Positions 36,434-45,510 of a stretch of DNA of 64,000 nucleotides are shown here, piece by piece. Below the pieces are notes generated by a model that saw only the letters and a program-made list of their open reading frames with translations, searched no databases and was not told where the DNA came from. Position 1 is the first letter of the stretch, and each line of letters starts with the position of its first letter. A program made the translations under genes and the position numbers. This DNA comes from Streptomyces sp. HNM0574 (GTDB lineage Bacteria > Actinomycetota > Actinomycetes > Streptomycetales > Streptomycetaceae): assembly GCF_012726235.1 (NCBI RefSeq), contig NZ_JAASAH010000003.1, positions 124,001-188,000 of the forward strand. Reading direction: 5' to 3'.

Positions 36434-37449
36434 CGACCCCGCAGCAGCCCCAGCACGGCGCCGCACCCCAGCAGTTCGCCGCACCCGCCGCGCCCCCGCA
36501 GGGCCACGGCCCGCAGCATGCCCCGCTCGTCGACGCCGCTCCCCCGCAGGGAGCGCCCGCGCACGGTCAAGTGCCGCAGGCGCAGGGCGGGTTGAACGCC
36601 GGGTACACCTCGCCCATCCCGGTGCGGCCGACGCATCTCGGGCACGCGCTCGCCTCGGAGTGGGCGAAAATCCGCTCCGTGCGTTCCACGGTGTGGACGC
36701 TCGGCGTGATGTTCGTCCTCGTCGTCGGCATCGGACTGCTCACCGCCGTCGGCCTGAGCGGCAGCGGGACGTACACCGGTATCCCGCTGCTGGCGCCCGG
36801 CTTCTTCGGGCTGATGCTCGGGCAGATCTGCGTGATCACGCTCGGCGTGCTCGTCGTCACCTCCGAGTACGGGACGGGGATGATCCGGACGACGCTCACG
36901 GCCTGCCCGAACCGGAGCCGGGTGCTGCTGGCGAAGGCGATCGTCTTCTTCCTGCTCGCCTTCGTGATGACGACCGCGGCCTGCCTGATCACCGCGCTGA
37001 TCAACTCGGTGATGCTGTCCGGTCAGCGGGTGCCGCCGACGCTGGCGCAGGGACCGCTGGCCGATTCCGTGGTCAACGGTGAACTGATCGCCAACGGCAG
37101 CGAATGGCTCGGCTCGACCGTCGGCGCCGCGCTCTACGTCGCGCTGCTCGGTCTGCTCTCGCTCTCCGTCGGCGCGATGCTGCGGCACTCGGCCGGCGCA
37201 ATCACGGTGATGCTGGCCGTCGTCCTGCTGCCGCTGGTGATGGCGCTGTTCATGGTCACCGAGTCCCTTCAGCCCCTGCGCGAGGTCCTCATGGAGTACT
37301 CCCCGCTGAACGGGCTCGCGTCGATGTACGGCATCCCCATGCAGGGGGACATGGGCGCGACGGGCTGGCCGCTGCTCGGCGTGCTGGCGCTGGTCACCGC
37401 CGCGGCGACGGCCGGTTCGCACCTGCTGATCTGGAAGCGCGACGTGTGA
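36430..37449 (+). CDS. ABC transporter permease with disordered N-terminal extension
   Basis: The 339-residue protein begins with about 75 residues rich in Gln, Pro, Ala and His. The ABC-2 type start HLGHALASEWAKIRSVRSTVW and six helices follow, with SEYGTGMIRTTLTACP between helices two and three. The core resembles the permease at 34217-34987, so the two transporters arose by duplication. The start ATG overlaps the ATPase stop by four bases. The extension has the same composition as the tail of its ATPase partner. Confidence 0.88.
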   Translation: MTTPQQPQHGAAPQQFAAPAAPPQGHGPQHAPLVDAAPPQGAPAHGQVPQAQGGLNAGYTSPIPVRPTHLGHALASEWAKIRSVRSTVWTLGVMFVLVVGIGLLTAVGLSGSGTYTGIPLLAPGFFGLMLGQICVITLGVLVVTSEYGTGMIRTTLTACPNRSRVLLAKAIVFFLLAFVMTTAACLITALINSVMLSGQRVPPTLAQGPLADSVVNGELIANGSEWLGSTVGAALYVALLGLLSLSVGAMLRHSAGAITVMLAVVLLPLVMALFMVTESLQPLREVLMEYSPLNGLASMYGIPMQGDMGATGWPLLGVLALVTAAATAGSHLLIWKRDV

Positions 37450-37471
37450 CCCCGCAGGCGGCCGACGGCCG

Positions 37472-37876
37472 TCAGTGACGCGGTGCGTTCCGGGACCGCT
37501 GGAGCTTCGCGCTCCGGCGGTCCCGCGCGTTCCAGCAGGACTTGTGCCAGTGCCTCCGGTCGTCCCCGTCCCCCATCAGTGCCCAGGCCACGACGTGCGG
37601 GACCCCGGGCGGGATCTCCTGGTCGCACCCCGGGCAGCGGTAGTGCTTGCTCGCCGCGTTCCCGCTGATCTGGCGGACCGCCCACTCCTCGCCCTGCCAC
37701 TCCACGGACCGCTCCAGTCCGTACCGCTCCCCCGCCTCGTCGCGACGGGCGGCGGAATCCTCGGCTCCACGCTTTCCGGACTTTCCGGAACGGCCGCGTG
37801 GGCGGTTGTGACGCGGGGACACGACGGACACCTCGGGGATCGGATCGGGTACTCCAGGCACCACCAGGTTACTCAT
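37472..37876 (-). CDS. putative zinc-binding protein of unknown function
   Basis: The 134-residue protein has a basic, Gly/Arg-rich first half and a conserved second half. That half contains HYRCPGCDQEIPPGVPHVVA followed by RRHWHKSCWNARD. The spacing of CPGC and HWHKSC suggests one zinc site, as in HNH-like or ribbon folds, but no nuclease signature is complete. The ATG at 37876 (MSNLVVPGVPDP) is chosen because conservation should begin there; no clear Shine-Dalgarno is present. It converges on the ABC permease gene. Confidence 0.65.
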   Translation of the reverse strand: MSNLVVPGVPDPIPEVSVVSPRHNRPRGRSGKSGKRGAEDSAARRDEAGERYGLERSVEWQGEEWAVRQISGNAASKHYRCPGCDQEIPPGVPHVVAWALMGDGDDRRHWHKSCWNARDRRSAKLQRSRNAPRH

Positions 37877-38027
37877 CCGGCGCCGACGGCCCGCCGGTTG
37901 TCCACAGGCTTCACCCCTGCTGACGTTCATCTGACGAATCTGGGCGCAGGCCGTGCCTTTGGCACGTGTCAGGCGTTGATGCCAGTGCAGGGGGAGTCAC
38001 GGGTCGGCCTCAAGGAGGCAGAGCACG

Positions 38028-39098
38028 TTGCGAGTTGGAGCCTTTGTACTGGCCGCGCAGTTCCCCGGCCAGGGACAGAGCGAGGCACTGCACCGCGCCG
38101 TACGGACGGCGGACGCCGCGGAGGCCGCGGGTCTCGACGCCGTATGGCTGGCCGAGCACCACTTCGTCCCCTACGGAGTATGCCCCTCGGCCACGACACT
38201 GGCGGCGCTGATGCTGGGGCGCACGCGCCGTATCGGCGTGGGTACGGCGGTCAGCGTGCTGCCCAACGCGCACCCCGTCGCCCTCGGCGAACAGGCCGCA
38301 CTGCTGCACCTGACCTCCGGCGGACGGTTCACGCTCGGCGTCGGACGCGGCGGCCCCTGGGTGGACCTGGAGGTGTTCGGCGGCGGTGTGGACGCCTACG
38401 AGCGGGGCTTCCCCGAGGCGCTGGACCTGCTGCTGCGCTGGCTGCGCGAACCGCGGGTGGGCGCGGACGGCGAACGCTTCCGCTTCCGCGAGGTGGACGT
38501 CGTCCCTCGCGCCGACGAGCCGCTGCCGCCGCCCGTCCCGGCCGGAAGCGGAACCGCGGGCGGAATCGGGGCCGGGCCGCCCGTCGTGGTCGCCTGCACC
38601 TCGCCGCGCTCCGTGCGGCTCGCGGCCCGGCACGGGCTGCCGATGGTGCTCGGCATGCACTGCGGCGACGAGGAGAAGGCCGAGATGGTCGCGCTCTGGC
38701 GGCGCGAGGCGAGGGACGCCGGGCTCTCGTCCGACGCGGTCGAGGCGGCGGCCGCGCTGCACGTGTCCGCCGGCGTCGCCCAGGTCGAGGACTCCACGCG
38801 GGACGCGCGCGAGAACCTCACCAAGGCGATGCCCGGCTGGTTCCGGCTCGGTCTCGGCGCGCACCGGACCGTCGACGACCGGAAGCGTTCCCTCCGCGAC
38901 CCCGTCGCGTACACGGAACTGCTCTGCGACATGCACCCGGTGGGCACGCCCCGGCTCTGCGCCGACCGGCTCGCGGCCACCGCGGAACGCACCGGGATCG
39001 GCCGGTTCGCGCTGCTCGTCGAGGGCACGGGTGATCTCGCCGCGACGGAACGGAACGTGGCGCGGCTGGGCTCGGAGGTACTGCCGCAACTCCCGTAG
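38028..39098 (+). CDS. LLM-class flavin-dependent monooxygenase (luciferase-like)
   Basis: The 356-residue protein has the bacterial luciferase barrel. AAGLDAVWLAEHHF and the segment TRRIGVGTAVSVLPNAHPVALGEQAALL are typical of the group, as is GRFTLGVGRGG. Such enzymes use reduced flavin (FMNH2 or F420H2) and oxygen to oxidise diverse substrates. The start is TTG at 38028, preferred because AAGGAGG lies ten bases upstream. There is no obvious partner reductase nearby, so the reaction remains open. Confidence 0.85.
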   Translation: MRVGAFVLAAQFPGQGQSEALHRAVRTADAAEAAGLDAVWLAEHHFVPYGVCPSATTLAALMLGRTRRIGVGTAVSVLPNAHPVALGEQAALLHLTSGGRFTLGVGRGGPWVDLEVFGGGVDAYERGFPEALDLLLRWLREPRVGADGERFRFREVDVVPRADEPLPPPVPAGSGTAGGIGAGPPVVVACTSPRSVRLAARHGLPMVLGMHCGDEEKAEMVALWRREARDAGLSSDAVEAAAALHVSAGVAQVEDSTRDARENLTKAMPGWFRLGLGAHRTVDDRKRSLRDPVAYTELLCDMHPVGTPRLCADRLAATAERTGIGRFALLVEGTGDLAATERNVARLGSEVLPQLP

Positions 39099-39120
39099 CG
39101 GCGGCCCGCACCGGCGCACG

Positions 39121-39201
39121 GCACCGCCGGACCCGCGGCTGCTGCGGACCCGTGGACGGTACGGGTCCAGGGGTCCGCAGACTCCACCGGTCCGGCGGTG
39201 C
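39121..39201. terminator. nested hairpins between convergent genes
   Basis: Outer 13-base arms (39121-39133 and 39189-39201) enclose an inner hairpin GGACCCGT/ACGGGTCC (39146-39168). It can end both the monooxygenase gene and the convergent gene ending at 39221. Confidence 0.75.
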
Positions 39202-39220
39202 ACCGGCGGCGGGCGAGCCG

Positions 39221-39613
39221 TCAGCAGTCGCGCAGCTCCGGCGACTGGTTGAGCAGCTGGCCGCGCACCGACGTGAAGCGGGCGAGCCGGTCGTCCGACG
39301 AGCCGTCCAGCGGGAACACCGCCACGCGGTGGCAGTTCTGGAAGGCGAGCCGCACACCGAAGTGCCGCTCCAGGGCACCACGTATCGCGTCACTGGCCAG
39401 GGCGCGCAGCAGCTGGCCGCGGGCCTGTTCGTCCGGCGGCGGGGTCTGGTTGTCGGCGAACTCCCCTCCGTCCACCTTCAGTCGGGCGACCAGGGAGCTG
39501 ATCATCTCCCAGGCGTACGGCAGGGAGGAACGGACGCAGTCGACGAATTCCTTCTCGTCGACGTCGCCTCGCTCGGCCTGTTCGAGAAGGGCCGGTGAGA
39601 CGTCGAGCGACAT
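39221..39613 (-). CDS. SCO5389-family protein
   Basis: The 130-residue protein begins MSLDVSPALLEQAERGDVDEK and has no signal or membrane helix. It matches a small conserved actinobacterial family named after its S. coelicolor member, with no known activity. The central part has many charged helices and the C-terminal half carries FQNCHRVAVFPLDG. It lies between the flavin monooxygenase and nucS, and is divergent from nucS. Confidence 0.75.
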   Translation of the reverse strand: MSLDVSPALLEQAERGDVDEKEFVDCVRSSLPYAWEMISSLVARLKVDGGEFADNQTPPPDEQARGQLLRALASDAIRGALERHFGVRLAFQNCHRVAVFPLDGSSDDRLARFTSVRGQLLNQSPELRDC

Positions 39614-39938
39614 GGGTTCTCCTCTCGCGACCCCCGTGGGGCAGGGGGTCTTCCGGATGAATCGGTGGACCCCGCCGCACCGCGTAGTCGCGCGATCTCG
39701 GACGGCGACGTCCCCCGAGAGTCAACGGTAAGGGGCGGAGAGTGACCGCACCATGCGAATGGACATACATCCAGCCACCTGCCGCCCCAACTGACGGACG
39801 CGCCACGGCAGTCACTCGCGCACGCCCCGGAGCCGCCCCCGCCCCCGCCCGCCCGGCGCACGGGACGGCTCGCGTGCCGTGCGGGGAGTTCCGGGGCGAA
39901 TCGCGCGCGGCACCCGCCGTCCAGTAGCGTTTCCGACC
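39614..39938. other. divergent promoter region before nucS
   Basis: About 325 bases without a gene separate the SCO5389-family gene from nucS. A -10 box for nucS (TAGCGT, 39925-39930) is visible. A less GC-rich pocket around 39715-39775 probably holds the promoter of the leftward gene. I see no small gene here. Confidence 0.45.
39925..39930 (+). promoter_or_regulatory. -10 element of nucS
   Basis: TAGCGT lies eight bases before the nucS ATG, and no Shine-Dalgarno sequence intervenes. A leaderless mRNA is likely. Confidence 0.5.
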
Positions 39939-40598
39939 ATGCGTCTCGTCATCGCGCGCTGCTCCGTCGACTACGCGGGCAGGCTCACCGCACATCTCCC
40001 CTCCGCCCCCCGGCTCATCCTGGTGAAGGCCGACGGCTCCGTCTCCGTGCACGCGGACGACCGCGCCTACAAGCCCCTCAACTGGATGTCCCCGCCCTGC
40101 ACTCTGAAGGAGGGCGAGGACAAGTGGACGGTGGAGAACAAGGCGGGCGAGAAGCTCATCATCACCATGGAGGAGGTCCTGCACGACTCCTCGCACGAAC
40201 TCGGCGTCGACCCCGGCCTGATCAAGGACGGCGTGGAGGCCCACCTGCAGGAACTCCTCGCCGACCGGATGGACACCCTCGGCGAGGGCTGGACGCTGAT
40301 CCGCCGCGAGTACCCGACGGCGATCGGCCCCGTCGACATCCTCTGCCGGGACGCGGACGGCACGACCGTCGCCATCGAGATCAAGCGGCGCGGCGAGATC
40401 GACGGCGTCGAGCAGCTGACCCGCTACCTCGACCTCCTCAACCGGGACCCCCATCTGGCGCCGGTCAAGGGCATGTTCGCGGCCCAGGAGATCAAGCCGC
40501 AGGCGCGCGTCCTGGCCACGGACCGCGGCATCGACTGCGTCACCCTCGACTACGACGCCCTCCGCGGCATCGAGGACGACAAGCTCCGCCTCTTCTGA
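39939..40598 (+). CDS. nucS: endonuclease NucS/EndoMS, mismatch repair
   Basis: NucS cuts both strands at certain mismatches and replaces the MutSL system, which actinobacteria lack. The 219 residues comprise an N-terminal dimerisation domain (1-115) and a C-terminal RecB-like nuclease domain with catalytic Asp133 in PVDIL, Glu147 and Lys149 in AIEIKRRG. The protein ends in KLRLF, a C-terminal motif suited to binding the beta sliding clamp. The ATG at 39939 has no Shine-Dalgarno, and a -10 box lies immediately upstream. Position agrees with SCO5388. Confidence 0.93.
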   Translation: MRLVIARCSVDYAGRLTAHLPSAPRLILVKADGSVSVHADDRAYKPLNWMSPPCTLKEGEDKWTVENKAGEKLIITMEEVLHDSSHELGVDPGLIKDGVEAHLQELLADRMDTLGEGWTLIRREYPTAIGPVDILCRDADGTTVAIEIKRRGEIDGVEQLTRYLDLLNRDPHLAPVKGMFAAQEIKPQARVLATDRGIDCVTLDYDALRGIEDDKLRLF

Positions 40599-40609
40599 TC
40601 CCTCGCACC

Positions 40610-40648
40610 GCGCGCCCCCGTCGCACTTCCCGTGCGGCGGGGGCGCGC
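40610..40648. terminator. bidirectional hairpin terminator
   Basis: Seventeen-base arms (40610-40626 and 40632-40648) pair with one mismatch around a five-base loop, between the convergent nucS and NTPase genes. Confidence 0.8.
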
Positions 40649-40666
40649 GCGTACGTGACCCGCCCG

Positions 40667-43198
40667 TCAGGGCGTCGGGCTGCTCTCCGGCTCGGAGGGT
40701 CCGCCGGTGGCCGTCGGGGACGGGGAGCCGGAGGACGTGGGCGAGGACGTGGGCGAGGACGTGGGGCTGCCGCCGGAGCCGCCGTCGGACGTGCCGCCGC
40801 CGTCCGCGCCGCCGTCGGAGGCGCCGCCGCTCCCGGAACCGCCGTCGGAGGCACCGCCCGAGGAACCGCCGTCGGACGTGCCGCCGTCGCTCGTCCCGCC
40901 GTCCGATGTGCCGCCGCTGTCGGAGCCGCCGGACCCGCCCGAACCGGAACCGCCCGTGGTGCCGCCGGAACCGCCCGAGCCGCTGGAGGACGAACCGCCG
41001 TCCGTACCGCCGGAGTTGCCGGGCGGGGTGGAGGTCTCGCTGTCGCTGGGCGAGGGGCCGGTGGAGCCGCTGCCGCCGCCCGTGCTGCCGTCCTCCGGCG
41101 GGCGTGAGGTGCCGGGCGTGCCCGTGCGGCCGGGTTCGGGGCCGCGGGTGCCGGGCGGCGCGGTCTCGGCCGGGGCGCCCTCCGGTTGCGGGTTCCCGCC
41201 GCCGCCCGGGGGCTCCTCGCCGGGGAGGTCGCCGTCACCGCTCCGGGGCGCGACGGACGGGCCCGGGGTGCCCCGGTCCGGCGAACCGTCGCCCGAGACG
41301 ACGCCGAGGGTGACGACCGTGCCGACGGCGACCGCCAGGAGCGCGCCCGCGCCCGCCGCCACCAGGTGCCTGCGCCCCCGCGCCGGGGTGCGGCCCCGCG
41401 CGTCGGCGGCCCCGGCGTACGCGCTGTGCGCGACCGTCGCCGTCCGCAGCGTGTCGGCGGGCCCGTCCACCCGCGGGTACCGGGCCGTCACAGCGGTCGC
41501 GTCGGGAGCGGAAGCCGGGCTCTTCGCGGCCGAACCGGCGCCCGCCGCGGGCTCGTTGCCCCGTGCGGCGCCCCGGCTGTCCGCGGCGTACGCGCCGCCG
41601 TCGGCGGCCCGCAGGCCGTCCCGCACGAGAGCCAGGGCCCGGCGCCCGGCGACGGTGCCCCGCTGGTCGGCGAGGGCGCCGCGCAGCGCTATCGACGCCT
41701 CCAGCTCGCTCCGGGCCCGCTCCAGATCGCCCGTGCAGAACGCGAGGACGCCCAACTCGTGCTGGAAGTACGCCTGTTCCGCGACCTCGCCCGAGACCCG
41801 CGCCGCCTCCTGACCGGCGCGGAGCACGCGTTCCCACAGGTTCCACCGCGGCCCGGCGGCCAGCACGGGGGCGGCCGCGCGGGCCAGCAGCACCGCGGCG
41901 CCGACGTGCCCGGCCCGGCGCGCGCCCTGGACGGCGGCCAGCAGCACCTCGCCCTCGGCGGCGACACGTCCGGCCGTGACGGACGGATGGGCCACCCACC
42001 ACGCGTAGTGCTGCGCCGCCGTCCGCGCCGCCGCGCCCTCGGAACCGGAACCCGAACCGGAACCGGAACCCGCTGTCTCGCGCAGCGCCTCGGCCACCCC
42101 GGGGGCCAGCCGCCGGCGGCCGCCCGTGACGGTGACGAGCCCGGCGCCGGCCAGCGCGGCGACCGTCGCGCCCTCGCCCGCGTCGGCCCCGGGCCCGCCG
42201 GCCTGCTCCGGGTCGAGGAGCGCAGGGAGGTGCGAGTGGTGCGGGAGTTCGCCGCCCAGCGCGACCGCCAGCCGGAGCGTCTCCCGGGCCGCGACGGGCA
42301 GCCCGGCGGCCACCAGCGCCACGATCTCGGCGGGCCGCGCGGCCGTCGTCGGCGTCCCGTTCCGCAGCAGGGCGCCCGCCTGCACGAAGGCGAGCGGCAG
42401 CCCCTGCGAGGCGAACCAGACGTCCGCCGCCCAGTCCGCCTCCTGCTCCGTGAGGGGACGGCCTGCCGCGTGCTCCAGCAGTTCCAGGCAGGCCGGGCGG
42501 CTGAGGCCGGAGACGCTCAGCTCCGCGATGTCGCAGCCGGGCGGCGGCGCGGGCGCGCCGGGGAGCGCGGAGAAGAGGAAGGCGCACTCGGGGGTGGCGT
42601 CGAGGAGCGCGTCGAGCGCGGCGCCCCCGAACTCCAGGCCGTCCAGCAGGACGACGGCGCCGACGCTCCGCAGCGCGGCGTCCAGTTCCTCGGGGCCGGG
42701 CCGGTACGCGGAGGACTCGTGGGTGGCGTCGAACAGCGCGTACAGCACGTCGGTGAGGCCGAGGCCGCGCGCGTCGAGCCGGATCACGCCGTCGGGCGCC
42801 AGGCCCGCGACGTCCTCGGCCGCGGCGTCCAGCAGGGTGCCGCGCCCGGAGCCGGCGGGGCCGGTCAGCCGGACGGAGCGGCCCTGCGACAGCAGCCGGC
42901 GCAGCCGGGCGCGTTCCTCGTCGCGCTCCAGCACCGGCGCGGGGCGTGCGGCCGCCGCGGTGGCCTCGGCCACGGCGTCGGCCGCCGAGGCGGGCCGGTC
43001 GGCGGGGCGCAGCTTGCGCGGCCGGGCGGGCAGGCCACCGGGCGGGCAGGGCTGGATCTCGCTGCCGTCGACGGGGTTGACCGTCAGCAGCGTCTCCCCC
43101 GCGACCAGCTGCACGGTGACCGCGGGCGCGGCCGGGCCGCCCCCGCTGTCCGCGTGGTCCCGGTTGTCCCCGTTGAGGTTGTTGTCGTGCTGCGCCAT
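40667..43198 (-). CDS. membrane-anchored STAND-like NTPase with exterior low-complexity tail
   Basis: The 843-residue protein has a hydrophilic lead and a NTPase-like region with a P-loop variant GPAGSGRGT (113-121) and a Walker B-like AVVLLDGLEF. A helical region with TPR-like features follows (to about 520). One membrane helix comes next (about 625-650, VAAGAGALLAVAVGTVVTLGV) and then an exterior tail of about 190 residues made of Ser, Gly, Thr, Asp and Pro. In the P-loop the lysine is arginine and the next position is glycine, so ATP hydrolysis is doubtful. The start ATG at 43198 opens MAQHDNNLNG. Function unknown; signalling across the membrane is one guess. Confidence 0.65.
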   Translation of the reverse strand: MAQHDNNLNGDNRDHADSGGGPAAPAVTVQLVAGETLLTVNPVDGSEIQPCPPGGLPARPRKLRPADRPASAADAVAEATAAAARPAPVLERDEERARLRRLLSQGRSVRLTGPAGSGRGTLLDAAAEDVAGLAPDGVIRLDARGLGLTDVLYALFDATHESSAYRPGPEELDAALRSVGAVVLLDGLEFGGAALDALLDATPECAFLFSALPGAPAPPPGCDIAELSVSGLSRPACLELLEHAAGRPLTEQEADWAADVWFASQGLPLAFVQAGALLRNGTPTTAARPAEIVALVAAGLPVAARETLRLAVALGGELPHHSHLPALLDPEQAGGPGADAGEGATVAALAGAGLVTVTGGRRRLAPGVAEALRETAGSGSGSGSGSEGAAARTAAQHYAWWVAHPSVTAGRVAAEGEVLLAAVQGARRAGHVGAAVLLARAAAPVLAAGPRWNLWERVLRAGQEAARVSGEVAEQAYFQHELGVLAFCTGDLERARSELEASIALRGALADQRGTVAGRRALALVRDGLRAADGGAYAADSRGAARGNEPAAGAGSAAKSPASAPDATAVTARYPRVDGPADTLRTATVAHSAYAGAADARGRTPARGRRHLVAAGAGALLAVAVGTVVTLGVVSGDGSPDRGTPGPSVAPRSGDGDLPGEEPPGGGGNPQPEGAPAETAPPGTRGPEPGRTGTPGTSRPPEDGSTGGGSGSTGPSPSDSETSTPPGNSGGTDGGSSSSGSGGSGGTTGGSGSGGSGGSDSGGTSDGGTSDGGTSDGGSSGGASDGGSGSGGASDGGADGGGTSDGGSGGSPTSSPTSSPTSSGSPSPTATGGPSEPESSPTP

Positions 43199-43314
43199 GG
43201 GCCGTTCTCCCCCATTGCTGGTCTACGAGCGGCGCCGGACGGCTCACCCCCTGCCGTTCCGTCGGATACGCACCAGTATCGCCGAGTGCGCCGGACGGGA
43301 GCCGGGCAGGGGGT

Positions 43315-43692
43315 TCAGGGCCGGGTGAGGATGTGCGGCGAGGACGGGGAGGACGGTGACGCCGCGCCGGGCGCGGAGGCGGGCGGCGGGACCGGGCCGC
43401 CGTCCTCGATGGCGAGGATGCGGTGCAGCCGCGTCGCGACGAGCAGCCGGCGCATCTGCGGCGGGACGTCCCGGAGGACCAGCCTGCGCCCGCAGCGCCC
43501 GGCCCGCCGGTGCGCGCCCATGATCACGCCGAGTCCGGTGGCGTCCCAGGAGTCGAGGGCGGCGAGGTCGAGGACGAGGTCGCCGTCGCCGGAGTCGACC
43601 GCGGAGTGCAGGATCGTGCGGGCGTCCGCGGCACTGCGGACATCGAGACGACCTCCGACGGCCAACTCGGCGTGGTCGCCCCTGATGTGCAT
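43315..43692 (-). CDS. STAS-domain protein, anti-sigma factor antagonist type
   Basis: The 125-residue protein has a STAS domain (1-95) with LVLDLAALDSWDATGLGVIMGAHRRA, where SpoIIAA-type antagonists have a phosphorylated serine in DSSGL. Here a threonine occupies that position (DATGL), which could still accept phosphate. The Pro/Ser-rich tail (about 100-125) is probably disordered. Such proteins bind and inhibit anti-sigma kinases in partner-switching systems. No kinase or sigma factor gene is adjacent. The upstream NTPase gene lies on the other side of a 116-base gap on the same strand. Confidence 0.82.
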   Translation of the reverse strand: MHIRGDHAELAVGGRLDVRSAADARTILHSAVDSGDGDLVLDLAALDSWDATGLGVIMGAHRRAGRCGRRLVLRDVPPQMRRLLVATRLHRILAIEDGGPVPPPASAPGAASPSSPSSPHILTRP

Positions 43693-44073
43693 AGCAGCTC
43701 TCCCCGGTATGTCGCTCTGCGTGAACCTTTAAGCGTCTGTCCGTGCGCCGGTCGCGTTCCGTGGCGTCCTGCCGTCCCGTGCCGCCGCCCGCGTCCCCCG
43801 CCGGGTGGCTCCGCTGTGCGCGGAGACCGGGCGGAAGGACGGTGCGTGCGCGTGCCGTGGCAGTGCGTGGGTGCGCCGACGCGGCGGCGCGCACCGCAAC
43901 CGTCTCATCACAACTGACTGCCTCGCAGGCAGCGGAGTTGCCGTACCTGCCGTGTACGGCGGTGATTTCACCCTCACGGGCGACCTCTCGCGGCCCCGGT
44001 TCCCCGTCGTGCGGACCGCTGCCGCTGACGCGTTCGAGCCGCCGGGGCACCGGCGCCGCGGGTGACGTCGCCG
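43693..44073. other. gene-free region upstream of the STAS gene
   Basis: I see no supportable gene in these 381 bases. A leftward open frame at 43729-43977 is rich in Arg, Ala and Pro, has no ribosome binding site and looks like non-coding high-GC sequence. The promoter of the STAS gene is expected near 43710-43740, where the sequence is least GC-rich. Confidence 0.4.
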
Positions 44074-44922
44074 TCAGTAGGTGTAGTAACCGCGGCCGCT
44101 CTTGCGGCCGATGTCGCCCGCGTCGACCATGCGCCGCATGGACTCGGGCGGCGCGAACTTGCCGTCCTGGGACTCGGTGTGGATGTTGTCGCTGGCGTGC
44201 AGCAGGATGTCGACGCCCGTGAGGTCGGCCGTCGCGAGCGGGCCCATCGCGTGCCCGAAGCCCAGCTTGCAGGCGGTGTCGATGTCCTCGGCCGAAGCCA
44301 CCCCGGATTCCTGGAGCTTGGCGGCCTCGACGACGAGCGCGGAGATGAGCCGGGTGGTCACGAAGCCCGCGACGTCGCGGTTGACGACGATGCAGGTCTT
44401 GCCGACGGACTCGGCGAACCCCCGTGCGGTGGCGAGGGTTTCGTCGCTGGTGAGGTGGCCGCGCACGAGCTCGCAGAGCGCCATCATCGGCACCGGCGAG
44501 AAGAAGTGCGTCCCGACGACGCGTTCGGGGCGCGCGGTCGCGGCCGCGATCTTGGTGATCGGGATGGCGGAGGTGTTGGAAGCGAGGATCGTCTCGTCCT
44601 TCACCACCTTGTCGAGGGCGGCGAAGATCTCCCGCTTGACCTCGATCTTCTCGAAGACGGCCTCGACGACGACGTCCGCGTCGGCGGCGGCGTCGAGTTC
44701 GGTGCTGGTGGTGATCCGGCCGAGGGCCGCCTCCGCGTCCTCGGCGGCCAGCTTGCCCTTGCCCACGAACTTGTCGAAGGACGCCTTGATCCCGTCGGTG
44801 CCGCGGGTCAGCGCCGCGTCGGTCACGTCGCGGAGCACCACGTCCCAGCCCGCCTGGGCGGAGACCTGTGCGATGCCGGATCCCATGAGTCCGGCTCCGA
44901 TGACCGCGAGCTTCTTCGCCAC
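44074..44922 (-). CDS. 3-hydroxybutyryl-CoA dehydrogenase
   Basis: The enzyme reduces acetoacetyl-CoA to 3-hydroxybutyryl-CoA or oxidises it, using NAD(P). The 282-residue protein has the Rossmann start KLAVIGAGLMGSGIA, the catalytic histidine region GTHFFSPVPMMALCELV, and C-terminal helices ending GRKSGRGYYTY. GTG at 44922 (VAKKLAV) with GGTGGG upstream is the likely start. With the thiolase at 26166-27371 it can supply butyryl-CoA precursors, the substrates of icmA and of the ethylmalonyl-CoA route. Confidence 0.93.
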   Translation of the reverse strand: MAKKLAVIGAGLMGSGIAQVSAQAGWDVVLRDVTDAALTRGTDGIKASFDKFVGKGKLAAEDAEAALGRITTSTELDAAADADVVVEAVFEKIEVKREIFAALDKVVKDETILASNTSAIPITKIAAATARPERVVGTHFFSPVPMMALCELVRGHLTSDETLATARGFAESVGKTCIVVNRDVAGFVTTRLISALVVEAAKLQESGVASAEDIDTACKLGFGHAMGPLATADLTGVDILLHASDNIHTESQDGKFAPPESMRRMVDAGDIGRKSGRGYYTY

Positions 44923-45388
44923 GACACCCACCCTGTCTGTTCTCGCTGTTGTGTTGCGCTGCCTGTCCGGACGCCCGCCGCCCCGCCGCGCGCTCCCCCG
45001 AACCACCCGTCCGCCGCGCGCAGTTCGGCCCGCGCCGTCCGGTACGCACTGTTCGTCGGATACGGTCCCGTGCGCACCGGTCCGTGCGCACGGCGGCTCG
45101 CGCGGCCCCGGGTACGCGCCCCGGCGGCCTCGACACGACGCCCGTTCGCCGGACATTAGCGTCTCGACGGGGCAGTTGGGCAGCCACAGCACACGTGTCT
45201 CGTCTCACATGGCGGACATCACATCGCGGGCGCCCGATCCGCGCGGCATGACCGGATTCCGACCGGCGGACGGGTCTTGACAGGCGCGCCCGCGCCGTCC
45301 GCGCACGCGGGCCCAAGTGACGGCGCGCACGGCGCAGTTGACGCGCGCCCGCCGCGCGGGACGCGGAAGCCCCCGGAAACGCGAAAAG
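44923..45388. other. gene-free region between hydroxybutyryl-CoA dehydrogenase and wrbA
   Basis: About 470 bases hold no convincing gene. A 23-codon frame at 45209-45280 (MADITSRAPDP) has no ribosome binding site. The promoter of the dehydrogenase gene should lie around 44940-45060. The end of the region carries the terminator of wrbA. Confidence 0.4.
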
Positions 45389-45473
45389 GCCCCGTTCCGC
45401 CCCGGGCTGCTTCGCTCCGCGCGGTATGGGTCACGCGGCGGAAGCAGCCCTCGGGGGGCGGGCGGAACGGGGC
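45389..45473. terminator. long hairpin downstream of wrbA
   Basis: GCCCCGTTCCGCCC (45389-45402) pairs perfectly with its complement ending at 45473, and inner arms with GGGCTGCTTC continue the stem after a bulge. It lies 37 bases beyond the wrbA stop. Confidence 0.75.
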
Positions 45474-45510
45474 GTTCAGGCGGGGTGCGTCACCCCGGTG
45501 CGGTCCTGGC

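Noticed and set aside
43729..43977. Leftward 82-codon frame upstream of the STAS gene
   Set aside because: It is Arg/Ala/Pro-rich, has no ribosome binding site, and looks like non-coding high-GC sequence.
45209..45280. A 23-codon rightward frame (MADITSRAPDP)
   Set aside because: No Shine-Dalgarno or promoter is visible and the length is within chance expectation.
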